A stretch of DNA of 64,000 nucleotides from Paenibacillus ehimensis NBRC 15659 (GCF_004000785.1 NZ_BILX01000008.1:95784-159783); one strand, 5' to 3'; shown: positions 24,019 to 33,729, counted from the first letter of the stretch. The notes: generated by a model not told the origin, from the sequence alone. Made by a program: numbers and translations.

Positions 24019-26592
24019 ATGATGTATACCATGTTCCATCGAAGAGATTTGGCGCTGCCGCCTGCGATTGGGCGATTGACCGAGCTGGCTTTCAACCTGT
24101 GGTTCAGCTGGAACGACGAGGCCAAGGCGCTGTTCGCGGCGATCGAGCCGAAGCTGTGGGACCAGTTCCGGCACAATCCCGTGCGCTTGCTGACGGAAAC
24201 GGATGCGGCCGTGCTGAAGGAGCGGTCGGAGGATGAAGCTTTCCTGCAGCGATACCGTGACGTGATGGCCGAGTGGGACGCTTACCGCGAAGCGGAGACA
24301 TGGTTTCAGAGGGAATACCCGCAGTACGCCCGCCAGGCGATCGCTTATTTCTCGGCGGAATTCGGCTTTCATGAATCGCTTCCGATTTATTCGGGAGGGC
24401 TTGGCGTGCTGGCCGGCGACCACTGCAAATCCGCCAGCGATTTGGGCGTACCGCTCGTCGGCATAGGTTTGCTTTACAAGAAGGGATACTTTGATCAAAA
24501 GCTCGATACGGAAGGAGGGCAGCTGGCCGAAAACATCGCCTACGACTTCAATAAGCTGCCGATCGTCCCCGCCTATGTTCCGGTGCTGGAAGGCCAAACG
24601 CCGGCCGCAGGCGAAGGGGATGGCGTGCCTCCGCTGCGGGAATTGACGGTTGACGTGCCGTTGGCCGACCGGACCGTCCGCTTGAAGGTATGGCAGGTGC
24701 AGGTCGGCCGCGTGCCGGTCTATTTGCTCGACGCCGACCTGGAGGAAAACAGCCCCTGGGACCGCGAGCTGACGGCGCAGCTGTACGGCGGGAACCAGGA
24801 TATCCGGATTGCGCAGGAGGTGCTGCTTGGCGTCGGGGGTGTCAAAGCGCTGCGGGCGCTGGGGATTCCGACCGGCACGTTCCATATCAACGAAGGGCAT
24901 GCGGCGTTTCTATCGTTCGAGCGGCTCCGGGAGCAGCTCGACAAAGGGCTGCCGTTTCACGTCGCGCTGGAAGTCATCCGCGCCAGCACCGTCTTTACGA
25001 CGCATACGCCGGTACCGGCCGGACACGATGCGTTCCCGCTCCCGATGTTCGAATATTATTTCAGCCGCCTGTTCGCCGATTATCCGTCCGCGCGGCGGGA
25101 ATGGACCCAGCTTGGACTCGACGAACCGAAGCAGCTGTTCAACATGACCTACCTGGCCTTGAACACCTCCGCGCTGCGCAACGGAGTCAGCAAGCTGCAC
25201 GGCCACGTGTCGCGCGAGATGTTCCGGGCGTTCCACGGCGGCATCGACATCCCGGAAGTGCCGATCGGGCATGTAACGAACGGCGTCCACCTGCACACAT
25301 GGCTCGCTCCCGAGCTCAAGGAGCTGTTCGGACGCTTTTTGCCGGGAACTTGGCTGAGCCATCAAGCCAATAAAGACGTGTGGAAGACCGTCGATCTGGT
25401 GCCAAGCGAATCGCTCTGGTCCGTTCATATGGAGCTGAAGCAGCGGATGATCCGGCTTGCCCGCGCCAACCTGCGCGAGCAGCGCCGCCGCAACAGCCTG
25501 CCTGCGGACCGGATCGAGGAGGTCCGGGATTACTTGTCCCCGGAGGCGCTGACCATCGGCTTCGCCCGGCGGTTCGCGACCTATAAACGGGCCAATCTCA
25601 TCTTCAACGATTTGGAACGGCTGGACCGCCTGGTGAACGATCCGAACCGGCCGGTGCAGTTCGTGTTCGCGGGCAAGGCGCACCCGGCCGACCGGCCGGG
25701 ACAGGAGCTGATCCGTGAGATCTACAGGGTATCCGAGATGGACCGGTTCCGCGGCAAAATCGTGCTGCTCGAAAATTACGACATGAACATGGCGCGCCAT
25801 CTGGTGCAAGGGGTGGACGTGTGGCTCAACAACCCGCGGCGGCCGTACGAGGCGAGCGGCACCAGCGGCCAAAAAGCGGCGATGAACGGCGTCATCAACT
25901 TCAGCGTGCTGGACGGCTGGTGGGAGGAAGGCTACGACGGCGCCAACGGCTGGAGCATCGAAGCGAGCGACGGGGCGGATGCCGGTACGCAGGAGCGCGA
26001 GAACACCGAATCGATCTACCGGCTGCTGGAAACGGAGATCGTGCCGCTCTATTACAATCAGCGCCCGCTGCCCGCCCAATGGGTCGCCCGGATGAAGCGC
26101 TCGATCCGCACCTTGGCGCCGGTATACAATTCCGACCGCATGGTCATGGAATATGTGAACGAATTTTACGTCCCCGCCTTGACGCGGACCCAGCATTTCG
26201 TAGCCAACCGCTATGACGAAGCGACCAAAGTCGCCGATTACAAAAGGTTTATCCGGAAAAACTGGCACCACGTCCGCGTCGCCGAGCTGAACGATCCTCC
26301 GGCCCATGCGAATGCGACCTCCCCCAAGGAGGTCACGGCCACGGTGAAATTCGGACCGGTCTGGTATAAAGATACGGCGGTCGAGATCGTCTTTTACGAG
26401 GAAAAAGCGGACCGCTGGGACCCGGTGACCGTAACGATGGAGCCTGTACGCGAGCTTGGAGACAATACCGTGCTGTACCGGGCATCCATTCCGCCCCATC
26501 TCCAGCACGGCCCCCATTACAGCGTGCGCGTGTATCCGGTGAGCGCGAACTTCGCCCGCCGCTTCGAGCTGCCGCTGGTTACGACCTTTTAG
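24019..26592 (+). CDS. Alpha-glucan phosphorylase (GT35, TIGR02094 type)
   Basis: This 857-residue enzyme cleaves alpha-1,4-glucan with phosphate to release glucose-1-phosphate. N-terminal features include LAFNLWFSWN near residue 27 and AYFSAEFGFHESLP near 110. The pyridoxal-phosphate lysine lies in SGTSGQKAAMNG near 616, where most phosphorylases have Met before Lys. The C-terminal 90 residues form an extra beta domain typical of this longer bacterial and archaeal group. GAGGTG precedes two adjacent ATGs (24019, 24022). No glycogen synthesis genes are adjacent. It is convergent with a two-component operon, with only 12 bases between. Confidence 0.93.
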   Translation: MMYTMFHRRDLALPPAIGRLTELAFNLWFSWNDEAKALFAAIEPKLWDQFRHNPVRLLTETDAAVLKERSEDEAFLQRYRDVMAEWDAYREAETWFQREYPQYARQAIAYFSAEFGFHESLPIYSGGLGVLAGDHCKSASDLGVPLVGIGLLYKKGYFDQKLDTEGGQLAENIAYDFNKLPIVPAYVPVLEGQTPAAGEGDGVPPLRELTVDVPLADRTVRLKVWQVQVGRVPVYLLDADLEENSPWDRELTAQLYGGNQDIRIAQEVLLGVGGVKALRALGIPTGTFHINEGHAAFLSFERLREQLDKGLPFHVALEVIRASTVFTTHTPVPAGHDAFPLPMFEYYFSRLFADYPSARREWTQLGLDEPKQLFNMTYLALNTSALRNGVSKLHGHVSREMFRAFHGGIDIPEVPIGHVTNGVHLHTWLAPELKELFGRFLPGTWLSHQANKDVWKTVDLVPSESLWSVHMELKQRMIRLARANLREQRRRNSLPADRIEEVRDYLSPEALTIGFARRFATYKRANLIFNDLERLDRLVNDPNRPVQFVFAGKAHPADRPGQELIREIYRVSEMDRFRGKIVLLENYDMNMARHLVQGVDVWLNNPRRPYEASGTSGQKAAMNGVINFSVLDGWWEEGYDGANGWSIEASDGADAGTQERENTESIYRLLETEIVPLYYNQRPLPAQWVARMKRSIRTLAPVYNSDRMVMEYVNEFYVPALTRTQHFVANRYDEATKVADYKRFIRKNWHHVRVAELNDPPAHANATSPKEVTATVKFGPVWYKDTAVEIVFYEEKADRWDPVTVTMEPVRELGDNTVLYRASIPPHLQHGPHYSVRVYPVSANFARRFELPLVTTF

Positions 26593-26604
26593 CGGAACGC
26601 CGGG

Positions 26605-27210
26605 TCAAGTCTCGATCCAGCCTTTGTTTTGGGCGATCGCCACGGCATCGATCCGGTTTTTCGCTTCGAGCTTCTGCATAATTTCCGAGATGTAGTTGCG
26701 CACCGTGCCCTGGGATAAAAATAAGGCGCCGGAAATTTCGCCCACGGTCAATCCTTGAGCCAAGTGCCGCAAAATATCCTGCTCCCGCTCCGTGAGCGGG
26801 TTTTCTTGTTCCCACATCGAGTAGGCGAGCTCGGGACTGACGACCCGGCCGCCCGCATGAATGGTGCGCAGAGCGCCGGCCAGCTCGGATACGGGAGCGT
26901 CCTTCAGCAGATATCCCTGCACCCCAGCTTTGATCGCTCGTTGAAAGTAGCCGGTCCGGGCAAAGGTCGTCACGATAACGACCCGGCACCGGCTGCCCTC
27001 CGCTTTCAAGCGCTCGGCCACGTCGAGTCCGCTGAGCACCGGCATTTCAATGTCCATGACGCAAAGATCGGGGTCCAGGCTCAAAATAAGCCGCAGCGCC
27101 TCTTCCCCGTCCCCGGCTTGACCGACGACCTCGATATCTTCTTCCATCGACAGCAGCGTGCTCATCGCGCCCCGCAGCATGCCCTGGTCTTCCGCAATGA
27201 TGATTTTCAT
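26605..27210 (-). CDS. yvfU: NarL/LuxR-type response regulator (YvfU-like)
   Basis: This 201-residue regulator has a receiver domain with phospho-Asp in CVMDIEMP near residue 54 and Lys in LLKDAP near 103. The C-terminal LuxR helix-turn-helix starts at LTEREQDILRHLAQG near 140. ATG 27210 overlaps the end of the kinase gene by four bases, so the two are coupled. It is last of a four-gene unit (ATPase, permease, kinase, regulator), the order of B. subtilis yvfRSTU. Confidence 0.93.
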   Translation of the reverse strand: MKIIIAEDQGMLRGAMSTLLSMEEDIEVVGQAGDGEEALRLILSLDPDLCVMDIEMPVLSGLDVAERLKAEGSRCRVVIVTTFARTGYFQRAIKAGVQGYLLKDAPVSELAGALRTIHAGGRVVSPELAYSMWEQENPLTEREQDILRHLAQGLTVGEISGALFLSQGTVRNYISEIMQKLEAKNRIDAVAIAQNKGWIET

Positions 27211-28352
27211 CGATTTCCCTCCGTTTGCTGCCGTTTAACAACGTTCGGAACAGTAATGGTCAACGCCGTTCCCGTCTCCTCCCGCTTGGAGAACTCCAGC
27301 GTCCCTTCAATGAGCGACAGCCTTTCCTTCATGCCCAGCAGGCCGCTTCCCGCCTGTCCGAGCTTGCTTCCCGCTCCGTCGATCCCGATGCCGTCGTCGT
27401 GCACCTTAAGCACATAAGTCCCGGCATTCTCAATCAGCTCGACCTTGCAACGCTTCGCCCTGCTGTGCTTGACCACATTGGTCACGGCTTCCCGCAAGCA
27501 CATGCTCAAGATGTTCATGACGACAGGGGTCGTCCGAAGCCGCTCCGCATCCCCCGCCGTCTCGAAGCCGATCCCGGCCGAGCTCAAAATTCGCCCCGCA
27601 TGCCGCAGCTCGTCCGCAAGATGAACCGAGCGCATATCGGAGATCAGCTCCCGGACCTGCTTCAGCACGGTTCTCGACGTCGTCTGGATATCCTTCGCTT
27701 CCCGCACCGCCCGTTCGGGATCGTGCGGGATAAGCCGCTCTACCAGCTCGCCCTTCAGCGTAATCAAAGACAACGTGTGGCCGAGCGTGTCGTGCAGGTC
27801 TCTGGCAATCCGCTGGCGCTCCTCGTTTTTGATCAGCCGCTCGATCTCGTCGTTCGCATACCGCAGCTGCTTGCGCAGCTCTTCCGCCTTCCGGTGGGAG
27901 TTCATGGCAAAGGGCAGCACGGCAAGAATGATCAGGCTGGGAATAAAATCGAGATGCACCGCCTCGCCCGCTTTTTCGTAAAACAAATACATTACCAAAA
28001 CGAAAGCGATCACCATGTACGCAACGGAAAACGCCACTTTGCGGACGGTTGGAAGCATGCCGACCGCCATAATGCAGTAGAAGCCGAAATATAAAAAAGA
28101 GGGGTTGTACAGGTACCCCAAAACGGCAACGGAGGTAATCTGGATCAACGCATAGGCGAAGCGCCTGTCCGTGTTCCAAAGCCCCTGCCGGAAGGCAAGC
28201 GCCAGGATGGCGACAGCCACATATCCGATCCACGCTTCGCGGAAAGGCAGCTGCAGCAAGAAATAGACAGGGACCGTCATGTTGATGACCCAAATCAAGC
28301 CGAAATGCTTAAGATTGTCCGGAAACAACCGGAATGGCAAACGCAGCTTCAT
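27207..28352 (-). CDS. yvfT: DesK-type sensor histidine kinase (YvfT-like)
   Basis: This 381-residue membrane kinase has about five hydrophobic segments in the first 150 residues, followed by a HisKA_3 dimerisation domain. The phospho-His lies in RQRIARDLHDTLGH near residue 186. The ATPase domain ends with the G boxes VHDDGIGIDG and GSGLLGMKER. Its start codon directly follows the stop of the permease gene. The signal is unknown. Kinases of this class next to ABC-2 exporters often answer membrane stress or antibiotics. Confidence 0.92.
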   Translation of the reverse strand: MKLRLPFRLFPDNLKHFGLIWVINMTVPVYFLLQLPFREAWIGYVAVAILALAFRQGLWNTDRRFAYALIQITSVAVLGYLYNPSFLYFGFYCIMAVGMLPTVRKVAFSVAYMVIAFVLVMYLFYEKAGEAVHLDFIPSLIILAVLPFAMNSHRKAEELRKQLRYANDEIERLIKNEERQRIARDLHDTLGHTLSLITLKGELVERLIPHDPERAVREAKDIQTTSRTVLKQVRELISDMRSVHLADELRHAGRILSSAGIGFETAGDAERLRTTPVVMNILSMCLREAVTNVVKHSRAKRCKVELIENAGTYVLKVHDDGIGIDGAGSKLGQAGSGLLGMKERLSLIEGTLEFSKREETGTALTITVPNVVKRQQTEGNR

Positions 28353-29093
28353 TTACACCGCTTCCTGTTTTTTAGCGAGATAAGAAGATAGTATCACAAA
28401 CACGATCAAATACGCAGCCAAAACAGCCACGCTCGTCCATTCGGGCAGGCGGCCGGCAATCAGCGACCAGGTGCCGTTTCCGAAATTGTAGGAGGGCGTC
28501 CACGCGGCAATGGTTTTCATGAACGGCGGCATCGCATCGACAGGCAGCCATAGGCCGCCGATCAGCGACAGGCCGACTTGCAGCAAACTGGCGATCACTT
28601 GGGCAAGCTCCGCCTTTTTGACCATGCCGACAAGCGTGCCGAGCGCAAGGAACGTCAGCGAGCCGATCAGAAGCCATAAGCCGCAGCCGACCCATTGCGC
28701 CATGCTGAGCCGCACCCCTTTGATCAAGCCGCCCGCCAAAAACAGGACGACGATAATCGCCGTATTCACCAGCGACATGGAGACGATTTTGGCGCCGACG
28801 TACGCGCCGGAAGGCAGCGGCGTCACATGGAGACAGCGCACCCAGCCCTGCGCCCGCTCCTGGGACATGCGGACTCCGAGCGTATTAATGCTGACGGACA
28901 GCAGACCGAAGGCCGTCATCGACATGAGATAGTACGTCTTCCAGGCGATACCGCCCATATCGGCATCTCCCCCGCCGGAATTCGTAAAAATAAGATAAAA
29001 CAGCATCGGAAATCCGATGGAAAACAAAACGACCTTTTTGTTGCGAAGCGAGCGCAAGAGCTCTGCCTTGCATTGGGCAATAAACATGTTCAT
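28353..29093 (-). CDS. yvfS: ABC-2 type permease (YvfS-like)
   Basis: This 246-residue membrane protein has six hydrophobic segments and the ABC-2 opening MNMFIAQCKAELLRSLRNKK. It should pair with the ATPase encoded 30 bases upstream to form an exporter. It abuts the kinase gene with no gap. The substrate cannot be inferred. Confidence 0.9.
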   Translation of the reverse strand: MNMFIAQCKAELLRSLRNKKVVLFSIGFPMLFYLIFTNSGGGDADMGGIAWKTYYLMSMTAFGLLSVSINTLGVRMSQERAQGWVRCLHVTPLPSGAYVGAKIVSMSLVNTAIIVVLFLAGGLIKGVRLSMAQWVGCGLWLLIGSLTFLALGTLVGMVKKAELAQVIASLLQVGLSLIGGLWLPVDAMPPFMKTIAAWTPSYNFGNGTWSLIAGRLPEWTSVAVLAAYLIVFVILSSYLAKKQEAV

Positions 29094-29123
29094 ATCCGTA
29101 GTCCTCCTGTGCTTTCGGGTGCT

Positions 29124-30029
29124 TTAGTCCATTGTTTTCGTTTCCGGCGGGCCGACCAGCGATTGAAAAGCGTCTTCCAGCCCGCCCTTGTGCGTTTCGA
29201 TATCTTGAATGTCCAGACCGCTGCGAATCAAGGCATACAGCAGGCCGTCCGTATCTCTGCCATACAGCTTCACGCGGCTGCCGGTCCACTGCAAGTCAGT
29301 GACGCCGGGGAGATCAAGCAGCTCGCTCGTCATGACATTCGCTCCGGCCGTGAAAGACACGTGCCGGCTGCCGGCGCTTTCCTTAATCTCGGCCAGCGTT
29401 CCGTCGGCGACGATTTTCCCTTGATTGACCACAACGACCCGGTCGGCGATGCTGTCGGCTTCCTCCAGATAGTGGGTCGTCAAAATAATCGTCCGTCCGC
29501 TGCCGGCAAAGGAGCGGATCATCCGCCAAAACAGCTGCCTCGACGTCACGTCCATCCCCACCGTCGGTTCGTCCAGGAAAATCAGCTCCGGGTCGCCGGC
29601 CATCGCCAGCGCGAAGCCCAGACGCCGCTTCTGTCCCCCGGACAGCGAAGTGGCGTACTTGTCCCGGTCGGCTTCGAGTCCGGACATTCGCAGCAGCTCT
29701 CCGGTCGATAACGGGTTGGAATAATAGCTGCGGAACAGATTGATCGTCTCCTCCACCTTCAGGCTGTCGATCACGCTTACCTCCTGCAGTATGGCGCCGA
29801 TCCGGTTGCGGACGGCCCGATCCCGCGGACTGCCGCCCATCAACCGCACGGTGCCGGCCGTGGGAGCGGTCAGTCCCAACATCATGTTGACGGTCGTCGA
29901 TTTGCCCGCGCCGTTAGGTCCGAGCAGCGCGACGATGCTTCCTTCCCCGATATGCAGCGTCATGTCGTCCACGGCTTTTTTGTCCCGGTATTGCTTGGTT
30001 ACATGTTCGAGTTCGATCGCGTGCTTCAT
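29124..30029 (-). CDS. yvfR: ABC transporter ATP-binding protein (YvfR-like)
   Basis: This 301-residue ATPase has Walker A GPNGAGKST near residue 37, signature LSGGQKRR near 135, and Walker B LIFLDEPTVGMD near 153. Length equals my memory of B. subtilis YvfR. A C-terminal domain of about 80 residues follows the ATPase core. It is first gene of the operon; GGTGATGAAATC lies before ATG 30029. Confidence 0.93.
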   Translation of the reverse strand: MKHAIELEHVTKQYRDKKAVDDMTLHIGEGSIVALLGPNGAGKSTTVNMMLGLTAPTAGTVRLMGGSPRDRAVRNRIGAILQEVSVIDSLKVEETINLFRSYYSNPLSTGELLRMSGLEADRDKYATSLSGGQKRRLGFALAMAGDPELIFLDEPTVGMDVTSRQLFWRMIRSFAGSGRTIILTTHYLEEADSIADRVVVVNQGKIVADGTLAEIKESAGSRHVSFTAGANVMTSELLDLPGVTDLQWTGSRVKLYGRDTDGLLYALIRSGLDIQDIETHKGGLEDAFQSLVGPPETKTMD

Positions 30030-30338
30030 GATTTCATCACCTTTGTCTGTTCGGGATCACTTCCTTGGTTAAATCATATAATGCCGGGGTCCGGCGCTGT
30101 AGTTATTCGTATCATCTCTTTCGGGTGATAAATATCATCCGGTGTACAAAACGGCGCAAATTCATAGAGCCTGCTCTCCGACGGAAGTCAGGGAACAGGC
30201 TCTCGCGCACAAAGCCGGTAAGACGCTTAATCGAGCTCGGGCTACGCGCTTCGGCATTGTGTTATTTTACATTATTGATTATTATGGATGTAAACGGTAA
30301 TGAAAGTTTCAGAAAATCATACCGTGTGGTGATCACTG
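30030..30338. other. Divergent control region of the yvfRSTU-like operon and the PilZ gene
   Basis: The 309 bases hold a cluster of related half-sites: TATCATC (30112-30118), inverted GGTGATA (30126-30132) and TATCATCC (30135-30142). They lie about 85-110 bases before yvfR and could bind the response regulator. An 8-bp perfect stem AGAGCCTG/CAGGCTCT (30168-30175, 30198-30205) lies on the PilZ side without a U-tract. No gene is seen. Confidence 0.4.
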
Positions 30339-31022
30339 ATGAACTGGACCTTGGCCTTGGCAAACGAAACGGTTGTTTTCCCCAGAAGCTGCAGTCTCAT
30401 CGTCGTAGGCGAAACCAAAGAGGGCTCGCCCTTTTGCTACGAGGACAGCTTTACGCTTCTCAAGGCTTCCGCGGAGGATATGACGGTCACGCTGGATGCC
30501 GCATCGATCCATCCGCTGGAGAAGCTGCATCATGTATGCTTTATTGAATTTTCTTTCCGCGAGCAGGGCATTCTTTATTATGCTTTGGTTGATCTGCTGC
30601 ATTTGGAAACAAAGCGCAATGTATGCACGTTAACCTTAACCGCGCCGCTGGAGCTGAAGCTGTCGCAGAAAAGGCGCCATCCGCGTATTGCTCTGCCTAC
30701 CCGCACGCCGGTCACCTCCCGGATCGTCGGGGTCCGGGAGCAAATATCGCATCAGAACGTGGCGTTTACGGGACAAATTCTGGATTTGTCCGGCGGGGGG
30801 ATGGCGTTTATGACGTCGACCCGCGTATTTTGCCCGCTCGAATTGGAATTATCTTTTGTTCTTCCCGGCATTGCCCAGAAGATTACGGTCTATGGGGAAA
30901 TCGTGCGCGTAGCCCATTTCAGCAGCGATGCTTACCGGGTCGCCGTTCGGTTCCATCGTGTTCCGGACAGCACTGCCGCGCTTATGGAGGAGTATTGCTC
31001 CGCTTCGGGAGCCGACAGCTGA
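30339..31022 (+). CDS. PilZ-domain cyclic di-GMP receptor
   Basis: This 227-residue protein has an N-terminal YcgR-like beta domain and a C-terminal PilZ domain. Both ligand motifs are present: the arginine motif RRHPR near residue 111 and DLSGGGMAF near 148. It should bind cyclic di-GMP and act on motility or the envelope. GGTGAT lies about five bases before ATG 30339. NAD kinase follows after 30 bases on the same strand. Confidence 0.9.
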   Translation: MNWTLALANETVVFPRSCSLIVVGETKEGSPFCYEDSFTLLKASAEDMTVTLDAASIHPLEKLHHVCFIEFSFREQGILYYALVDLLHLETKRNVCTLTLTAPLELKLSQKRRHPRIALPTRTPVTSRIVGVREQISHQNVAFTGQILDLSGGGMAFMTSTRVFCPLELELSFVLPGIAQKITVYGEIVRVAHFSSDAYRVAVRFHRVPDSTAALMEEYCSASGADS

Positions 31023-31052
31023 CGAAGCGGATAGTTATAGGAGGATAACCGG

Positions 31053-31865
31053 TTGAAATACAATGTGATACACCGCGGCGATGACATCTCTATCCAATTG
31101 ATGCACAGGTTTCACGAATTGATCCGTCAGTACGGGCTCATTCACGAAGAGGCGTCCCCCGATATCGTACTGTCTATTGGCGGCGACGGGACGCTGCTTC
31201 ATGCGTTTCATCAATATAAGGACCAGCTCGATCACATTGCATTTACCGGAATTCACACCGGAAGACTCGGTTTTTTTGCCGACTGGAAGCCGGATGAAGT
31301 CGAGCTGCTTGCCCAGCTGATGGGCGAGAGCGCCAATCAAAACGACCTGCGCGCCGTCAAATATCCCTTGGTCGAGATCCAGATTACGACACCTCAGGGG
31401 ATCGAAACGGAGCTTGCGCTGAACGAATTTACGCTCAAAGGCGTCGACGCCACGCTGGTCGCCCAGCTTCATATTAACGACGAGCTGCTCGAGACGTTCC
31501 GCGGCGACGGCATCTGCATCTCCACGCCGTCGGGAAGCACCGCCTACAACAAAAGCCTGGGCGGCGCCATCGTGCATCCATCGCTCGACGCCATTCAGAT
31601 TGCGGAGATCGCTTCGATCAACAACCGCGTATTCCGCACGCTGGGTTCGCCGATCCTGCTGCCGAAGCATCACCACTGCGATATTTATCCGCGCGAGAAC
31701 CAAAATATTTTGCTGTCGCTCGATCACTTGTACATGCAGCGCAACGATATCATCTCGATCCGCAGCCTGGTCGCCGCCGGCAAAAAGGTCAAGTTCGCCC
31801 GCTTCCGCCCGTTTCCGTTCTGGAGCCGCGTACGCGAAGCGTTCATTGGATATGACATGGTCTAG
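31053..31865 (+). CDS. nadK: NAD kinase
   Basis: This 270-residue enzyme phosphorylates NAD to NADP. The nucleotide motif IGGDGTLL lies near residue 43, ALNEFTLK near 129, and the glycine-rich TPSGSTAYN near 155. By sequence feel it is closer to the second Bacillus-type kinase (YtdI) than to YjbN. TTG 31053 has ATAGGAGG about eight bases upstream. Confidence 0.95.
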   Translation: MKYNVIHRGDDISIQLMHRFHELIRQYGLIHEEASPDIVLSIGGDGTLLHAFHQYKDQLDHIAFTGIHTGRLGFFADWKPDEVELLAQLMGESANQNDLRAVKYPLVEIQITTPQGIETELALNEFTLKGVDATLVAQLHINDELLETFRGDGICISTPSGSTAYNKSLGGAIVHPSLDAIQIAEIASINNRVFRTLGSPILLPKHHHCDIYPRENQNILLSLDHLYMQRNDIISIRSLVAAGKKVKFARFRPFPFWSRVREAFIGYDMV

Positions 31866-31884
31866 TCGTGCCGCACTTGGCGCA

Positions 31885-31947
31885 AAAAGACCCGATGCCC
31901 CGCCCTCCCCGCGCGTTCGCAGGGAGACGGGAGCACCGGGTCTTTAT
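31885..31947. terminator. Long terminator between nadK and yutD
   Basis: AAAGACCCG pairs with CGGGTCTTT, with further inner pairing CCTCCC/GGGAG. T and A runs flank both sides, so it can serve both convergent genes. Confidence 0.75.
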
Positions 31948-31982
31948 TTGTCGTTAACGAAGGTCGTCGAACCTGCGGCAGC

Positions 31983-32675
31983 TTACGCTTCCACGCGGGA
32001 CGATTCCGGCTTCGGCTTCGGCGGATTATGGGAGGGCTGTCCGCTTTTCGGCTTGGACCCCTGCCCCTGCTGCCTGTTCTGGCCTTGGCCTTGATGCCGT
32101 CCCCCTGGTCTTCCCTCGCCCTGCCGCCCGGAACCGTGCTGCGGTTTGGACTGGCTTTGGCCGCCGGATTGCTGGCCTTGCCCATGCCGGGAACCATACG
32201 TCTTGCCGGACGGGTTATGCCGATGATGCTGGGGCGCCGGCGTCCGGGGGGCCGCCTGAACGGCGGTCTCCTCCTGCTGGCGGACGGAAGCTTCGGCCGT
32301 TACAGCGGGCTGCGCGTCTTGTTCCGCTCCTGCGCCTGCCTCCGCTGCCGGTCTATCCTCGTAGAAGTCCCCCGGTCCGCCGGTCGGCTCTACGCCGCTC
32401 TTGTTCGGCACCTTCTCAAGGATGAAATAGGCGCAGCCAAAATTGCAGTACTCGTTCAAATAATCCTGAAGCGTAGAGATCATGCTGTCCTTCGTCGCTT
32501 TCGGATGGTTGTCCTTAAAAAAACCGCGCAGCCGGAGCTGGCTGTAGCCCCAGTCGCCCACAATGTAATCGTACCGCTCCAGCACCTCGCTGTACCGATC
32601 GCGGAACGCCTCGAAACGCCAGCCGTTCTTATGGTCAACGACCACTTCGTACGTTTTGCCCGCAATATGAATCAC
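31983..32675 (-). CDS. yutD: YutD-like protein with long low-complexity tail
   Basis: The first 105 residues form the YutD domain (MIHIAGKTYEVVVDHKNGW at the start, NEYCNFGCAYFILEKVP near residue 75). The remaining 125 residues are disordered: an Ala/Glu-rich part, then a basic Gln/Gly/Ser/Pro/His-rich part. Known YutD proteins are about 100 residues, so the tail is an unusual extension. It lies 20 bases downstream of lipA, as in Bacillus where yutD is near lipA. Function is unknown. Confidence 0.85.
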   Translation of the reverse strand: MIHIAGKTYEVVVDHKNGWRFEAFRDRYSEVLERYDYIVGDWGYSQLRLRGFFKDNHPKATKDSMISTLQDYLNEYCNFGCAYFILEKVPNKSGVEPTGGPGDFYEDRPAAEAGAGAEQDAQPAVTAEASVRQQEETAVQAAPRTPAPQHHRHNPSGKTYGSRHGQGQQSGGQSQSKPQHGSGRQGEGRPGGRHQGQGQNRQQGQGSKPKSGQPSHNPPKPKPESSRVEA

Positions 32676-32695
32676 CGTATCAGCCTCCCCGAGTT

Positions 32696-33571
32696 TTACG
32701 ACTGCTTCGCCGATTGGACCTGTTCATGCGCATGATACGAGCTGCGTACGAGCGGACCGGACTCCACGTGGCTGAACCCGCGCTTCAATCCCTCCTGCTT
32801 CAGCTCTGCGAATTGCTCCGGCGTATAGTACTTGGATACCGGCAAATGCTTGAGCGAAGGCTGCAAGTATTGGCCGATCGTCATAATGGAGCAATCGACG
32901 GCGCGCAAGTCGTCCATCGTCTGCAAAATTTCGTCCCACGTCTCGCCAACGCCGAGCATGATGCTCGATTTCGTCGGAATCGAAGGGGCGATCCGCTTGG
33001 AGCGCTCAAGCAGCTCCAGCGAACGGCGGTATTTGGCCCTGGCCCGCACCTTGTCGGACAGCCGCTCCACCGTTTCCACGTTGTGGTTCAAAATATCGGG
33101 CTTCGCATCGAGCACGGTGCGAAGCGCTTCCTCGTCCCCTTGAAAATCGGGAATAAGCACCTCGACACCGGCTAGCGGCAGACGCCCCCGGATCGCCCGG
33201 ATCGTCGCGGCGAACACGGAAGCCCCGCCGTCCTTCAGATCGTCCCGCGCGACGGAAGTGACGACGACATGCCGCAGCCCCATCTGCTCGGACGCCTCCG
33301 CGACGCGCTCCGGCTCCTGCAAATCCAGCTCCGTCGGCATCCCGGTATTCACGGCGCAGAACCGGCAGGCCCGCGTACAGATGTCGCCCAAAATCATAAA
33401 GGTGGCGGTCCGGGCCGCCCAGCACTCATGGATGTTCGGGCACTTCGCTTCCTCGCATACCGTGTGCAGCGTTTTGCCGCGCATCATGTTTTTCAGCTCT
33501 TTGTAGTTGTCTCCCGTCGTCAGCTTGATTTTCAGCCAGTCGGGCTTGCGTTCTATTTGATGAGTCGCCAT
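32696..33571 (-). CDS. lipA: Lipoyl synthase
   Basis: This 291-residue radical-SAM enzyme inserts two sulfurs into octanoyl groups on lipoyl domains. Both iron-sulfur sites are visible: [12 protein letters not shown] near residue 39 (auxiliary cluster) and CTRACRFC near 66 (SAM cluster). The C-terminal [10 protein letters not shown] motif is present. ATG 33571 has CAGGAG seven bases upstream; the longer frame upstream is spurious. It is first gene of the lipA-yutD unit. Confidence 0.97.
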   Translation of the reverse strand: MATHQIERKPDWLKIKLTTGDNYKELKNMMRGKTLHTVCEEAKCPNIHECWAARTATFMILGDICTRACRFCAVNTGMPTELDLQEPERVAEASEQMGLRHVVVTSVARDDLKDGGASVFAATIRAIRGRLPLAGVEVLIPDFQGDEEALRTVLDAKPDILNHNVETVERLSDKVRARAKYRRSLELLERSKRIAPSIPTKSSIMLGVGETWDEILQTMDDLRAVDCSIMTIGQYLQPSLKHLPVSKYYTPEQFAELKQEGLKRGFSHVESGPLVRSSYHAHEQVQSAKQS

Positions 33572-33729
33572 GGTTGCACTCCTGTTCCGCAACAAGCTTC
33601 TTCTTGCGCTTGGATTTGAAGCTATTATATCACGAATAGGCCAACAATCCACTTTCGAAATTACTTTGGGTTTGGAAATATGGTACACTGAAGAAAGGTT
33701 TTTGGGAGCAGGAGGTTCGAGCATTCACG

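Noticed and set aside
24910..26517. 535-aa open frame on the minus strand
   Set aside because: Antisense to the alpha-glucan phosphorylase gene, which has clear catalytic motifs; no ribosome site or recognisable domain in the antisense frame.
30168..30205. Hairpin before the PilZ gene as a possible cyclic di-GMP riboswitch
   Set aside because: Only a simple 8-bp stem is present; the conserved GEMM core sequences are not visible.
33572..33724. 51-residue N-terminal extension of lipA
   Set aside because: Lipoyl synthases start close to the [13 protein letters not shown] region, and a good ribosome site lies directly before ATG 33571.
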